Positions 12,796 through 24,261 of a DNA stretch of 64,000 nucleotides are shown here, piece by piece; the stretch's first letter is position 1, and every line of letters starts with the position of its first letter. The DNA comes from Pohlia nutans (Eukaryota > Streptophyta > Bryopsida > Bryales > Mniaceae): the NCBI GenBank assembly GCA_022496805.1, contig CM040102.1, positions 5,257,001 through 5,321,000 on the forward strand, read 5' to 3'. The notes under the pieces are model-generated. The model was given only the letters and a program-made list of their open reading frames with translations. It made no database searches and had not been told where the DNA came from. A program made the translations under genes and the position numbers.

Positions 12796-15700
12796 TTGGT
12801 GCTGGTACTCCCTGGTATTAAGAAAAGATTGTTACCTGTCGATGATCATTTTATGGAGTTGGATGAGCAGAGCATTTGGTACTCCAGAGGGACTGGCATT
12901 TGCACCAGAGCAGGTCTTGAAGATGACGCGCCCTTTGCTGTAGCCATTGCGGCTTCAGTGTTGAGCACTCTTGTGCTTCCCGCCGACGTTCCCAGCGAGG
13001 AGGGAAACGAAACAAGCGTTTCGCCGCTCGGAGGAGACGACGTTCGGTACGCAGCGATGGGCATCATCAGCTTCATCCCCCTATTCAACTGGCTGGTATT
13101 AATTAATTCCTTGGTCGTCTTTGGATGGAAAATGGGGTTGTCTACTGTCCCTTCAATAGCGGTCTACAACCTCCCACTTTCAATGAATAGTCACTCAAAC
13201 AAGTGGAGATTCAAAATTAACCCCTAAAGGACCAAGGATTCATGCTTTTAAAATGACAAGTTTAAACGATCGTATTGTGAAAATTATAATTTGAATGGGA
13301 CCAAATTTTATATCACTGGAATTCGTGAAGAATATTACATATGTTGAATAATTTAATTTTTTTAAATTAACAAAAAAAATCTACATATAACCTACTCAAA
13401 ATTACTGATAAAAATAGGAGCCACCTGGTGGCCTTATGGTCCTTTAGGGGTTAATAAATGATGATCATCATAGATACACTAAATTTATACTTAAAACATT
13501 TCGAACCTGATTTGATTTTAAGATTTCAGCCTTGAAATTGCATAAGGAATTTCATAAATAGGGATGACTTGATGCCAACAGATTTGGCTTTCACTGATCT
13601 TCCAGAATCACACATCTGTATATTGGTTAAAATGCTTCAAGCGACGCAAAACAATATCCTCTACTTCAGTTGTGAGTTTTCCTGTTGGTGGTGCATTGTC
13701 GGTTTTCTGAGGGTACATTGTATTCTTCAGGTATGGGTGTTCGCATGGTTAGATACTAGAAAACAGCGTTATCTCATCTATGCTATCGTATATATTGCTC
13801 CTTATTTGAGGTATTTTGTTTTCCCCTCCTACGCTTTGATTCTTTAGTTCAGCAAGAAGTGGGGTTGTGCTTGGTAGTGCACTATTTGTTGTTGAGATCG
13901 TTTGTTATAAATTAGTCTTGTGTTTTCCTCGATCCAAATGGAAGCAGGTGTATTTTAGAACAGTTGTTAGAATCTCAATCGGTCTAAATTTGAAATAGAA
14001 GAACATGGCATCTTCTTGAATCTTGATATTGTCAATTATTCTGGTTTTTTATCACCTGCTAGCATGTAAAAAAAGATGACGATGTCCTATTCGGAGGTCA
14101 GGCTAGAAATTTTCACTGCTAAGTTACAGTCTCTCAACAAAAGTATGCATGCTTATTCCGTTTCTTTTCAATTTCACGAGTTTCCCTCTCACTATTATGC
14201 AGGTCTGGTCTCTCTCTTTCACCGGAAGATAGCTGGCTTCCTATTGCCAGCGTTCTCGCCTGCATTCTCCATGTCCAGGTACATTCTTTTACTTCCACCT
14301 TGGAGACATTTCCGTACATACATTGCTAAAGATTCAGGCAGAATAATTGCTGACAGTGGCACAGTGGTCTATTCGACAAAGATCACTGCGAGGGATGGAA
14401 AACTCTTCTTGCAATGTGAAACAGTAGGCTGTAATAGCATACTAATTCAAATCGTTTTCTGTTAAGTGAGACTTGTGCGACTAATACTCACATTGTCCAT
14501 TGCTGGATAACACATGCGTTTTGATGCTTTAGTACTAATTCTAGGAGATAGCTTTCACCAACTGCGCCAAGTTGGGTACAGATTATCATGCAGCAACGTG
14601 ATCGTTAGATGATGTGGCCGAATCAACACGACTCCATAAGCTCTTTGCAGTTTTTGTAAGTGCTTCGGCTAATTTGCTGGTGGTATCAACAGCCACTTCT
14701 CCGGAGAGTATGTTTTCTAGAGTTCCAGAGTGTTGTATAGGATTTTTTCGAGCAAAGAGCATACCGTATTGATTCTAGGAGGATGATAACTGAAAAAGAG
14801 ACTAGGGTCGATGTACTTTTATCACTGATCGCATTCTTCAAGCACCTCTTTGGTCTATTCTACATTCGCTCGCCATTCTGTCCTTTGTAAGGGTATGTAT
14901 GCCACCTTGTAATGTGCTTGTGATGTAATCAATTTGCAGGAAAGCAAAGACTTGCTGGTCCTTTGCCCAGTTTGCTGTGTTGGTTGGAGTACTTTTCCTC
15001 TCCATTGAGGTCTTTCCTTGTCAACTGCTTTAGGACCCATTCTTACCGAGCTAACTCTGACTTTAGCTATAGGAAATAGTGTTCTCTCGGTACATGCGGA
15101 GAGTATCTGAATGGTTTGATGTACCCTTAATGTATCATGGTTTATTGAGGGACGCCATTGCTTCAAGCAGTTCTGCATTAGGATTTCTAGTTTTACTTGG
15201 TGAGGGTCAGTTGCCTCTTTAAAATTTAGAGACTTGTTCGAGTATTTTTCTCTTCTTTAACCACTTATTGTAGCACTGGCGATGTACAGTACTGAATTAT
15301 TCTACGCTTGGCCCGTGCAATTCCCTCTGAAGAATTTATTTCCAAAGTGGATAGTCGGACTTGACTAGTAGCTAGCCATAACAGGGGTGAGGTTTTGGCA
15401 GCTCGATATCTCGGCAAGCAGTGAAGGGGGTGAAGATCTAAACATGTCCAAAGCACTGTTCACAGCCACTCAAGTGAAGCAGATGAAGGAGCGTGCTGAC
15501 TCCCTCTTACTCCGGTTGCAACAACTGGCCGAAAGACCTGTGAGTGATTGATCCACTCTTTGAAATTTTCAATCCAAGATGGTTAGCATGTGAGTATTAG
15601 ATGCTCTGCAATTGTCGAATGTTTGAGAACATGTTTTTTTCATTCAATGAATAGCCTTCAGCATTCATGTCACATTACTTTCTCACATTATTGGACTTGA

Positions 15701-15855
15701 TTCTGTTCCTCAAGGTGCCTAAACCAACCGAGGAGACGAAAGAATTAACGACAGCAGAAGATATCAGCCGAGCAGAGATGGAGCAGTGGGACGAGAAGTT
15801 TGCGAAATCAAAAGCCGAGGAGATTAGCGAAAGAGTGAGGGACGAGGATTTGTAA
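12796..15855 (+). CDS. Conserved plant membrane protein, probably plastid-targeted; 5' end unresolved
   Basis: Exons read with closed phases: up to 13095, 13731-13810, 14203-14278, 15402-15539 and 15715-15855. They join into a hydrophobic block RYAAMGIISFIPLFNWL, then WVFAWLDTRKQRYLIYAIVY, then APYLRSGLSLSPEDSWLPIA, followed by a Glu/Lys-rich C-terminal tail ending DEDL. The aromatic FNWL-WVFAWLDT block with two membrane segments is one I associate with small uncharacterised chloroplast proteins of plants, but I cannot name a function. The frame is open from 12796 but has no ATG at that end; the true N-terminus (a transit peptide is expected) may come from short exons near 12539-12602 or 12651-12690, each followed by a GT donor. 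About 244 residues are covered. The first intron contains an A-family TTAA element and a Stowaway MITE starts 43 bp after the stop. Confidence 0.7.
13217..13454. repeat. A-family TTAA MITE in intron
   Basis: 238 bp bounded by TTAACCCCTAAAGGACCA and TGGTCCTTTAGGGGTTAA, a near-perfect 18-bp inverted repeat with TTAA on both edges. Interior bases match other A copies in reverse orientation, such as 57955-58199. It lies in the 13096-13730 intron. Confidence 0.85.
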
Positions 15856-15897
15856 TTTGCACTCTTCATCGCTGTTGTAAGAAACTGTAATTTTGTA

Positions 15898-16149
15898 CTC
15901 CCTCCGTCCCAAAGTTATTGTCATGTTTGAAAGTCATATTTGAAAGTGCTTTTTTAAGTAGGTCAAAAGAATACTTCCTTGTGGCTAATTTTATTTAGGT
16001 TGCAATGAACACATGCAATGTTCTTCAATCATTCTAGCGACATAATTTGGAACCTTTTTTAAATCATGTTTCTTACAATATGATCAATGAAATTGGCTCA
16101 AAGAAATACCAAGCAAACAAGTTGGACAATAACTTTGGGACGGAGGGAG
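15898..16149. mobile_element. Stowaway (Tc1/mariner-type) MITE
   Basis: The termini CTCCCTCCGTCCCAAAGTTA and its inverse at 16130-16149 are perfect, flanked by TA on both sides (15896-15897, 16150-16151), which is the classic Stowaway signature. It begins 43 bp after a stop codon, so it probably supplies 3' UTR or polyadenylation sequence to that gene. Confidence 0.92.
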
Positions 16150-16405
16150 TATCATATTAGAACTGCTGATTTGACAATTATTGGATAACATCGTCCATAT
16201 TCCTGCCTGAGTGTACGACTGTCTTGCTCGCCCTTCCTACATTGCATTGCGCCAATGGCAATTGCGCAGGTGCAAAGCTCTTCATGTCTTTGAAACTGGA
16301 AAACGCTCTCATATAAGGTGATGGCACTTGTCACTACGAAGTAGACCATTTCTTTTTGCCGCTCCGCTCCTGTATAAATGCCGGCAGCTCAATGATATCT
16401 CTTCA

Positions 16406-16626
16406 TTAACCCCGAAAGCACCAAGAAGCCTCATGTGTTTTTTATTTAAAGATTTTTTTTAGCAATTTTGAGGAGGTTCTATGTGTACTTTTAAAAAAAA
16501 AAATTACTTTTTTTAACCAACACATGCAATGTTCTTCACTAATTTCATCGATATAAAATTTGGTCTGATATGATGGATTGAATTTGTCATTTCAGAACCA
16601 TGAATCCTTGGTCATTTAGGGGTTCA
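16406..16626. repeat. A-family TTAA MITE, diverged
   Basis: Starts TTAACCCCGAAAGCACCA and ends TTGGTCATTTAGGGGTTCA; the right TTAA has decayed to TTCA. The interior matches the A family. Confidence 0.75.
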
Positions 16627-16769
16627 TTACTGAAAATGTCAGGTAACCTACCTTAGAAGCAAGATTAGAATTTGGTTTTGGTATTTAAATTTCAGTTTTT
16701 AGACAAGGTGATAAATGCCAAGGTCAAAAAAAAGAGTTGGAGAAAAGAAGATGCCAAAATCCAACTTGC

Positions 16770-17320
16770 TTAACCCTTTAGCGTGCCAGCATCCAAAATC
16801 TGGACACCAGATGAATTTGAGCAGCTCGATTTCTGTAGGTATCGGATGTTTTTCATCCATTTTAATTTTTTTTTTTCATTCTTGTGCTAGTTGAATACCA
16901 TTTGTACGGTATGGATCTTCCAAATAAGATAATGTGAATTTTTGAAAAATTACAAAAGTGATTAATGTCAAGTTTCAATCTTAGTTCAAAAAGAAAGACT
17001 TTAAATATGATTTTCCATAGTAAGTAGAATCAAATGATGGAAACCATACCATCTTGTAGTGCATGTCATTCTAATTTCATTACAATATTTTTAAACTTTT
17101 TTGTGTTAATTTTGGATTTTTAGTTGAATTTCAAGAGAAAACCTTGCAAAATTACTTTAAAAATATTAATAATAAATATGATGAATCCAACCGTACGGAT
17201 GTTATCTACACATTGACATTTGCAACTTTGTTTTGTACATCAACTCCATTTTCGTTTTTCATCAACCATTTTATAACAAATCTTTGAAAACAACGTTGAA
17301 TCGGGACGTTAAAGGGTTAA
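16770..17320. repeat. B-family TTAA element, 551 bp
   Basis: Begins TTAACCCTTTAGCGTGCC and ends GGACGTTAAAGGGTTAA. A subterminal imperfect palindrome ATCCAAAATCTGGAC lies about 20 bp in from the left end. It is an uninterrupted copy that serves as a reference for the nested copies at 23394-24692 and 62884-63976. Confidence 0.85.
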
Positions 17321-17467
17321 TATCTTGCCCCCTAATGTGATTTTGTGGAAATCCCAATAATATATCAAGTATTGGCCCTCAAAAGTAACTAGAATTCAGA
17401 AAACTAGAATCCAATCGGACTCCCCTGTAAAGGTTATAAAAGTTCTGAAAACTATGCATGTTTCTTT

Positions 17468-17668
17468 TAGTACACCGATTATTGCCATTACTGTGAGTTA
17501 TAGTAATTCAATTTTTTCAAAGTAATTGTGGTATTAGAACAAAGTGTGACTCACATTAATTGAGAATTCTCGCAGTGCATAGTGAGGAATGTGTGTAAGT
17601 CTTACACTAATTGAGGAAATCTCACACTAATTTTGTGACTCACAGTAATGGCAATAATTTGTCTAGTG
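17468..17668. mobile_element. CACTA-type MITE, I family
   Basis: The right end reads in reverse as CACTAGACAAATTATTGCC and the left end is a decayed counterpart of CACTACACCGATTATTGCC seen at 25025. Both ends continue into ATTACTGTGAG, an inverted repeat. No coding capacity. Confidence 0.6.
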
Positions 17669-18027
17669 GGCGTCATAATAGGAAGATGGCTTGGTGAATG
17701 AAATTATACGGTGAATTCTTTAAAGGTGGAAAAGCAAGCCTACAAAGAGATAGAAAGAGCCACATTGATTTCTATCAATTACTAACCCATGAAATATCAT
17801 CTTCTTACTCAATCTTTTGGGTAATGGAATTCTCTAGTCGTTAGGGGGATCTTGCAAGCTATTGGTTCTTTTTCTCAATCCTCTAGTGATTCATTCATTC
17901 ACTACAATATCCACTAAGGTACACCAACCGGGACACCAACCTATTGCCACTATATTTCCAATTCTACCCTCAAGTAAACAATTTTGGTTTGGAATGTACA
18001 CCACCAAAAAATAAGGGCAAATTTGAC

Positions 18028-18260
18028 TTAACCGTTAAAGGTTCAGAGAGCCCTTTCCTACCAATATTACACACCAACATTTCATTGTATTTGGCATGGT
18101 TCCACACCTCCTAGGGGTTTAAGATCAAAAGTGAAGTTAGAATTCACGTTGACATGATTTTGATGAGCTATTGAGGTCTCAATTTGAACCTTTCTATTTA
18201 CAACAAATGTCAAATATATGCCACCGTATCTACTATCCCCATCAGTCCTTTAAGGGTTAA
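18028..18260. repeat. Short TTAA element, 233 bp
   Basis: Begins TTAACCGTTAAAGGTTC and ends AGTCCTTTAAGGGTTAA, giving decayed inverted termini with TTAA on each side. The interior is not clearly related to the A family. Confidence 0.55.
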
Positions 18261-18433
18261 ACATGGTGGTATATAAGAGATTGGTGTACCTTATTGCTAA
18301 ATTATAGGTGTTGCATTAAAGACCACATATCAATATACTATCATGTTTATTACTTTGGCTATTGAGTGGGTATAGTTTACCCTACATAACACGATAATGT
18401 TAAATTGTTTTAATTAAACAATGCACATGTGAA

Positions 18434-18473
18434 GTCATTTTATGTAAAGTCATTTTATGTAAAGTCATTTTTG
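18434..18473. repeat. Short tandem repeat of a 15-bp unit
   Basis: Three successive copies of AAGTCATTTTATGT, the last one changed. No function suggested. Confidence 0.8.
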
Positions 18474-19227
18474 TGACTAATCCATGGCTGCCATCTTGAA
18501 GTGAGGGCTTTCTCAAACAAGAGGGACAACTAACTGTACACAGAAGGAATCCATCGATCAAAAGTAGTTCCATTCCCTGAGAATGTCGGTGGCAGCACCA
18601 CCCATGGGTCGGTACGCAAAACGAATATTCTTCCTGTAAGCCGGGAATCTCGTAGTACACGTCTCCGAATCATCGATGTCACAGATTTCTCCTACAGTAC
18701 ATACACAGACTCTCGTATCGATCGATCATTCCTTCTCAACACAAAATCATGTGATTCATATCGCACCAAATGAATGTTGTACTAACTTATTAGCTCCCGT
18801 GAAACTCCTCTTGTACTACTGTACTACCACCCTCACTGCTAGTACACGTACGCCCATGAAGCTTTACTGACTCCATTCACGCGCTCCTCACTCCTTCTAT
18901 ATTATTATTATTAGCCTCGAAGTGACGACATTCTCAACTTGTACTGCCGAGAATCCAATTACGCATTCTTTGAGGTAACTGGCTTGCACTTTGTAGTACC
19001 AATTCTTCAGTTTGAATCGTCGTAGTACTAGCGTGTTAGTACTCATTTGAGTGTGCTACATAAGTTCGCAGCTTTGTAAGTATCCTTCAGTTCAGATTGT
19101 GCAGGTTTTGCATCAATGGCGATTGTTGGAACTCTTCTGGATTCATTGTGTTTTTACTGTCTCTGCAGTGAGAGTATGTATGTAGTATCATTTGCTGAGA
19201 AAACCTTTGAAAGGTTAGCAGTAAAGA

Positions 19228-19558
19228 GTGTTACTATTTGACAAGTATTATTACTCCGTGCGGTGTGCAATGGACAGGCATCGCTGCTGGTCTCCGGTGC
19301 ATTTTGGTCACCAATTTCTTCACTGTATGTGTGGGAGATCCGTCGCGGTGCCTGACCAGTGCACTCTGCATGTGTTTATATGGAGATTTATCAACAGAAG
19401 CTCAGATGAAAATTAGGGCGTTTTTTAAATGTGGGTACGATGGAAACTTTAATTTTTTTTTTTCATGTATTTTTTTGTTAAGTGAGTGGTGGAGAAAGAA
19501 GCAATTAAAGCCGGTGTGGGAGCAGTGCATGACGATCGCATGCTTAGAAACGCCCTGA
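19228..19558 (+). other. Unrecognised Cys-rich open frame
   Basis: From about 19265 a frame reads through a hydrophobic, Cys-rich stretch (GIAAGLRCILVTNF, VCVGDPSRCLTS, CLYGDLSTEAQMKI) after an AG that could be a splice acceptor. The composition is more protein-like than most frames in the repeat field, but I know no family, have no start codon, and found no partner exons. Bases 18480-19227 and 20400-21600 show no gene I can support. Confidence 0.2.
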
Positions 19559-19621
19559 GTGTGTTGTCCTCATGCACTGCCTCTTCCCTGGCTTTCCTCA
19601 TCTCTCTCTCTCGCCATTTGT

Positions 19622-20370
19622 AAGCATTTTAACCAAGAACCCCAAATTGGACCTCATGTCTTTTTTTTAGTAGTTTTGAGTAGGTCATATGTGGACTTTT
19701 TTTTGTTCATGTTTATTAATTTTGTGACTAACACATGCTATGTACTTCAGTGATTCCGGTGATATAAAATTTGGTCCCATCTGAATTATGGTTTTCACAA
19801 TATGATCGATTGAATTTGTCATTTTAAACCATGAATCCTTAGTCCTACAATCAATATGTAGTAGTGTAAGCATTTAACCCCTACAGACCAAGAACCCCAA
19901 ATTGGGCCTCATGTCTTTTTTAGCAGTTTTGAGTAGGTCATATGTGGACTTTTTTTCTCGGGGGGTGCACTGTACTAAACATGTACGAGTATACGTGAGT
20001 GCACAGAAGGGGTATTAATTTGAACACTACCGTATTACGTATACATACAATAAACACATTTAGAATTGAAAATATTCACGTATACTTACACTAAACATAT
20101 ATTTAAAACGGAATACATCTGTGTACAAAGGTATTTTAGACATATAACCTCTCGTACATAGGGGGTTTTTAGAAGGGGTCATGAATGCACGTGATTCTCA
20201 AACACCCCCCGAGCTTTTTTTTGTTCAAGTTTATTAATTTTTTGACTAACACATGCTATGTTCTTCAGTGATTCTGGTGATGTAAAATTTGGTCCCATTT
20301 GAATTATGGTTTTCACAATATGATCGATTGAATTTGTCATTTTTAAACCACGATTCCTTCATAGTATAAT
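19622..20370. repeat. Tandem pair of A-family TTAA elements
   Basis: Two A-type units (about 19622-19870 and 19871-20370) lie head to tail and share the same flank ATCAATATGTAGTAGT, so the pair arose by duplication of element plus flank. The second unit has TTAACCCCTACAGACCA at its left end and is split by the E-family insertion at 19957-20213. Confidence 0.7.
19957..20213. mobile_element. E-family MITE (GGGGGGTGCA type) nested in an A element
   Basis: Termini CTCGGGGGG and CCCCCCGAG enclose a sequence shared almost entirely with 56209-56484 (ACTAAACATGTAC, ATACGTGAGTGCACAGAAGG, GAAGGGGTCATGAA). The insertion interrupts a T-run of the A element; the flanking CTTTTTT is repeated on both sides, consistent with a target duplication of about 7-9 bp. 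Confidence 0.75.
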
Positions 20371-21699
20371 CAATATGTAGTAGTAATTATGCTTTCATTG
20401 AGTGATCAGTATAGAGCGGTCAGTTTGGGTACAGGAGTCAAACTCTTTTAGAATAACTTTTTTTATTTTTTATTATCAGTATGTATGATGATTTCTTATG
20501 CAACCATTCAAAGTGCTGGAGGTTGTAGACGACTGTAAGTGACAGAATTCCATTTTCTATTGACTATAGTCTAATCATGTTTACACCTAATTTGCTAATT
20601 GAAGGCCACACAAGTATGTGTACGTACAGATGAGTTGCTGATGGTAACAGAGACGATATTAGGTCATGTCTGCAGAATTATGGTTCGTTCATCTTTTACC
20701 TTCTGATTAGAAACCATTGAATCAGTTGTCCAACTATTCACATTGTGTGTACATCCAACAATAGCAATTGGGTTTAGTAAGGCTTGCATTAAAATTTGGT
20801 TAACAGGTCCAGCTGCGAGGGTACTTTAATTGTGAGTTACAGCAGTCATTTAATGCATTTTTCTTCGTTCTGCCTCTTTTTTATTTATTTTTATTGTGCC
20901 TCGGCGCACCTTGAAATTGATATATCTGGCCTTGATTCTGTCAGCTGCCAGTGAATTGCTGAATTTTATTCAAATCTGATGAAGGAAACTGTGATTCATG
21001 TTTTGGCAAGTTCTGCAAATCACAAGCACACAGCTTCACAAGTGGTCGTGTGGATATTACCAGTTACACTTAGTTTTTACCAATTCTCTGCTACAGAAGC
21101 TTTCTACATGCAGAAACATATTAACGTCAAGTCCAAGTTTTTAGGTAAACGTGTCGCTCTCTTGTTGGCTGGTCAGAAAAAGTAGGATATAAGAAATCAC
21201 AACCCTTCTGCTCCTCCCTTGATAAACCAAAAAGTACATATCAGATTCAACATGGCAAATCACCCTACTTGTGTCATGTCAATGTTTGTGCCACTTTGTG
21301 ATCATTATGGACTACATAATCTGTTGTGCCCTTTTTATTCAACACTGTCAAATTTTAATTTTTCTGGTTGATTTAAGTATCACTACTAATAATGTACACT
21401 ACAGGTACAAAACTACAAATAAGATGACTTCTGAATTGTGGCCCTCGTTGAGCGTGCGAGCTCTCACAGAACTGTTCAAAATGTGCGTGCCACTGATTAG
21501 CAGATAGATACTAACTTTCTCTTCAGGAGCATCAATAAGGATGGCAGAAGAGTGAGTACAGGTGTACACTAGAGAGGTTGGATTATATATATTTGAGAAA
21601 GAATGATTTAATTCTCTGTTGACTTAATTTCCATTGTCTCATGCGTACGGGTGACACGTTTCTGCAAAAATTGGTGCAGCTCGATCAGAGAATTCATGC

Positions 21700-21862
21700 A
21701 TGGAAGAATGAACAGATGAATGATATTAACGTCCACGAAGATCAATGGCCTTTTTTTGCTCTGGAACCAAATCCTGATCATGTCACAGATGATCCCTGGC
21801 ATATATGATGGGGCCATTGCTGAGTGTGGGCGTTAATAGAATTCATATGTTCGCTCTGCCAT
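21700..21862. ncRNA. Candidate miRNA-like or hpRNA hairpin
   Basis: Bases 21700-21750 and the reverse complement of 21812-21862 agree at roughly 40 of 51 positions without a long gap, separated by a 61-base loop. Blocks include GAACA, ATGAAT, TATTAACG, CCAC and CAATGGCC. Both arms can be read as related peptides on opposite strands, so the hairpin may descend from inverted duplication of a coding piece. Whether it is transcribed or processed cannot be seen here. Confidence 0.35.
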
Positions 21863-22518
21863 TCAAAACTGTGCGACTGGCTGACTGGATCGAGGTCAAC
21901 TGATGGGAGCCCGAGCCCCAAGGCGATCAAGGATTGTTCCAGAATCTGCAAAGGCTTTTGATCAGAGCAGTAATTTGTAGATTGGTGTTCCCAAGCCCAG
22001 AGCATATTCACTTCAAAGATAGGCTGAATTACGTACACTGCGATAATAAACTTTGTTGACGGATGTAGCCAGACAGTTGAGTTACTATGCCTGTGTATAA
22101 ATGGTGTCATTGGCATGACAGAAATTTATCAGTCTGCAAAGTGTGCATTTTGGGCAGTGATCTCAGAACCACTTTATGACATTTAGAATACAATGCAAAA
22201 TCATAAATCAAACATTAGGAGGTCTCCCAACACTAGACTTAAAAAAGGTCCGAAATAGATTAACATATAATAAACAAATTAATCTATAAAATATAAAACA
22301 AACACATTATCTTATGTTTCTATTATTTTTTTGGAAAGAGTTTTCATTGAGCAAAAGCTCTTAGTGTATGCTTTACAATACACAACATTTACGACCATGT
22401 TCATTGTTAGATTTTGATTTCCTTTGGAGAGGATGAGTTCCACCAAGCGTACTTCTTTTTTATTTATTAGCATATCAATTACCCAAAAATGGCTTGCATC
22501 TTGAAAACTTCATTCTCT

Positions 22519-23068
22519 TTAACCCTTGAACGCGATTGCGTCCAGAATCTGGACGATGGATGATTTCTCGACGCGTCCCTTCACCACGCATGTGGATGTT
22601 TTTCATCCAGTCAATTTAAAAAAAAATCTTGTGCTAGTTGATTACCATTTGTACGGTACGGATCTTCAAGATAAGATATAGATAGTTTTTGAAAAATAGC
22701 AAAAGTGGTTTATGTCAAGTTTCATTCTTAGTTCAAAAAGTAGGACCTTAAATATGATTTTTCATAATAAAAAGAATCGAATAGTGAAAACCATACCATC
22801 TTGTAGTGCATGTATTTCCAATTTCATTACAATATTTAAAAAAAAAATTAATGTTAATTTTGGATTTTTAATTGAATTTCAAGAGAAAACCTTGCAAAAT
22901 TAATTAAAAAATATTAATAATAAATATGATGAATCCAACCGTATAGATGTTATCTTCACATTGACATTTATAACTTTGCTTTGTACATCAGCTCCATTTT
23001 AGATTTTTATCAAACATTTTATAACGAATCTTTGAAAACAATGATGAATCGGGACCTTAAAGGGTTAA
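22519..23068. repeat. B-family TTAA element, 550 bp
   Basis: Begins TTAACCCTTGAACGCG and ends GGGACCTTAAAGGGTTAA. The subterminal palindrome GTCCAGAATCTGGAC is at 22540-22554. Uninterrupted copy. Confidence 0.85.
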
Positions 23069-23401
23069 AATAGTTATGGTCCCTAAAGAGTTACTCCCTT
23101 TGTCTTGAAATAACTTGCCTATGCTTTATTCTTCAAACATGAACCCTGTTCACTTTAAACAAAGTAGACGATTTTGCAACTCATAAGATTTTCAATTGGA
23201 TATTATCATGAATTTCAAATCTTATGAGTTGCAATTGAAAAATCGTGGCTTTTCAAAATTCAAATAGGTTTTATTATGGATTCTCTTCTACAAGAGCCAC
23301 TCCTTCGAGAAACAACGATATCAACATCTGTCCACATTTTGGCTTTTTTAATTTTAATTTTTTATAAAACAACAAATTAAATCGAACAGTTTTTTAACCC
23401 T

Positions 23402-23989
23402 TTAACCCCTTAACGTACCAGGGTGTCCCTGGAATTGACAATTTGAGAAAAAAAATTATAAACTACCATTTAGAAGAATATTCTGGAATTGATAAACATA
23501 TGAAAGTTCTAGATCTTGAATTTTAGATTCCATCCGTACGGTTCGATTCACTAATACAATCACCAATATTTAATTATAAAATTTGAAAGTTAAAATTAAA
23601 AATTCCTTCTAAATTTGATTACAAACTAAATTTCAATATTTTTTGAGTAAATTTTTTTGGAATGAGTTTGAAATGAGATACTCTTAAGTGTGGTGATACT
23701 TTGAAATTTTTGTGTTTCTTAAATTTATGACCTCATTTTTCACGATTCCACTTTGAACTAGAGTCAATGCAATTTTGGCTTGGTCAACGACTTGACATAC
23801 TTCTACATTTGCAATTTTAGAAAAATATGTACTCTAGTATGACTAAATCCAGCCATTAGATAGGACAACAACTTGGTGAAGAATCTCAAAAAAATTGGAT
23901 GAGTTTCATCAAAGCGTTGATGAGAACGTGAGAAGGCTTTGAAATCATTCGTCGTCCAGTTTCTGGACGCTGTGACGTTTAGGGGTTAA
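23402..23989. repeat. C-family TTAA element nested in B
   Basis: Begins TTAACCCCTTAACGTACC and ends GACGTTTAGGGGTTAA, with the subterminal palindrome-like GTCCAGTTTCTGGAC at 23953-23967. It sits exactly at the internal TTAA of the B terminus CCCTTTAACGTCCC, which is intact at 62884. Confidence 0.88.
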
Positions 23990-24099
23990 CGTCCCGATTC
24001 AACACTGTTTTTAAAGATTTGTTATAAAATGGTTGATGAAAAACGAAAATGGAGTTGATGTACAAAACAAAGTTGTAAATGTCAATATGTAGATAACAT

Positions 24100-24261
24100 C
24101 ACTAGTAGAAATCTTGTCTTATGTGACAAGTCTTTAGTGACTAAATGTCCGGAAAGACTAATCCATAATGACGCAAAGACCACTTTGTGTCAATATGGAC
24201 TTGTCTTTCCGGACATTGAGTCATTAAAGACTTGTCACATAAGACAAGATTTCTACTAGTG
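24100..24261. mobile_element. CACTA-type MITE, 162 bp, TSD CAT
   Basis: The termini CACTAGTAGAAATCTTGTC and the exact inverse form a near-complete hairpin. The 3-bp CAT is duplicated on both sides (24097-24099, 24262-24264), and the uninterrupted B element shows a single CAT in GATAACATCCGTACGG. A sister copy is at 39743-39904. Confidence 0.92.

Noticed and set aside
21778..22116. 112-codon minus frame with ATG
   Set aside because: Part of it is one arm of the 21700-21862 hairpin; no recognised domain or upstream exons, so the hairpin explanation was preferred.
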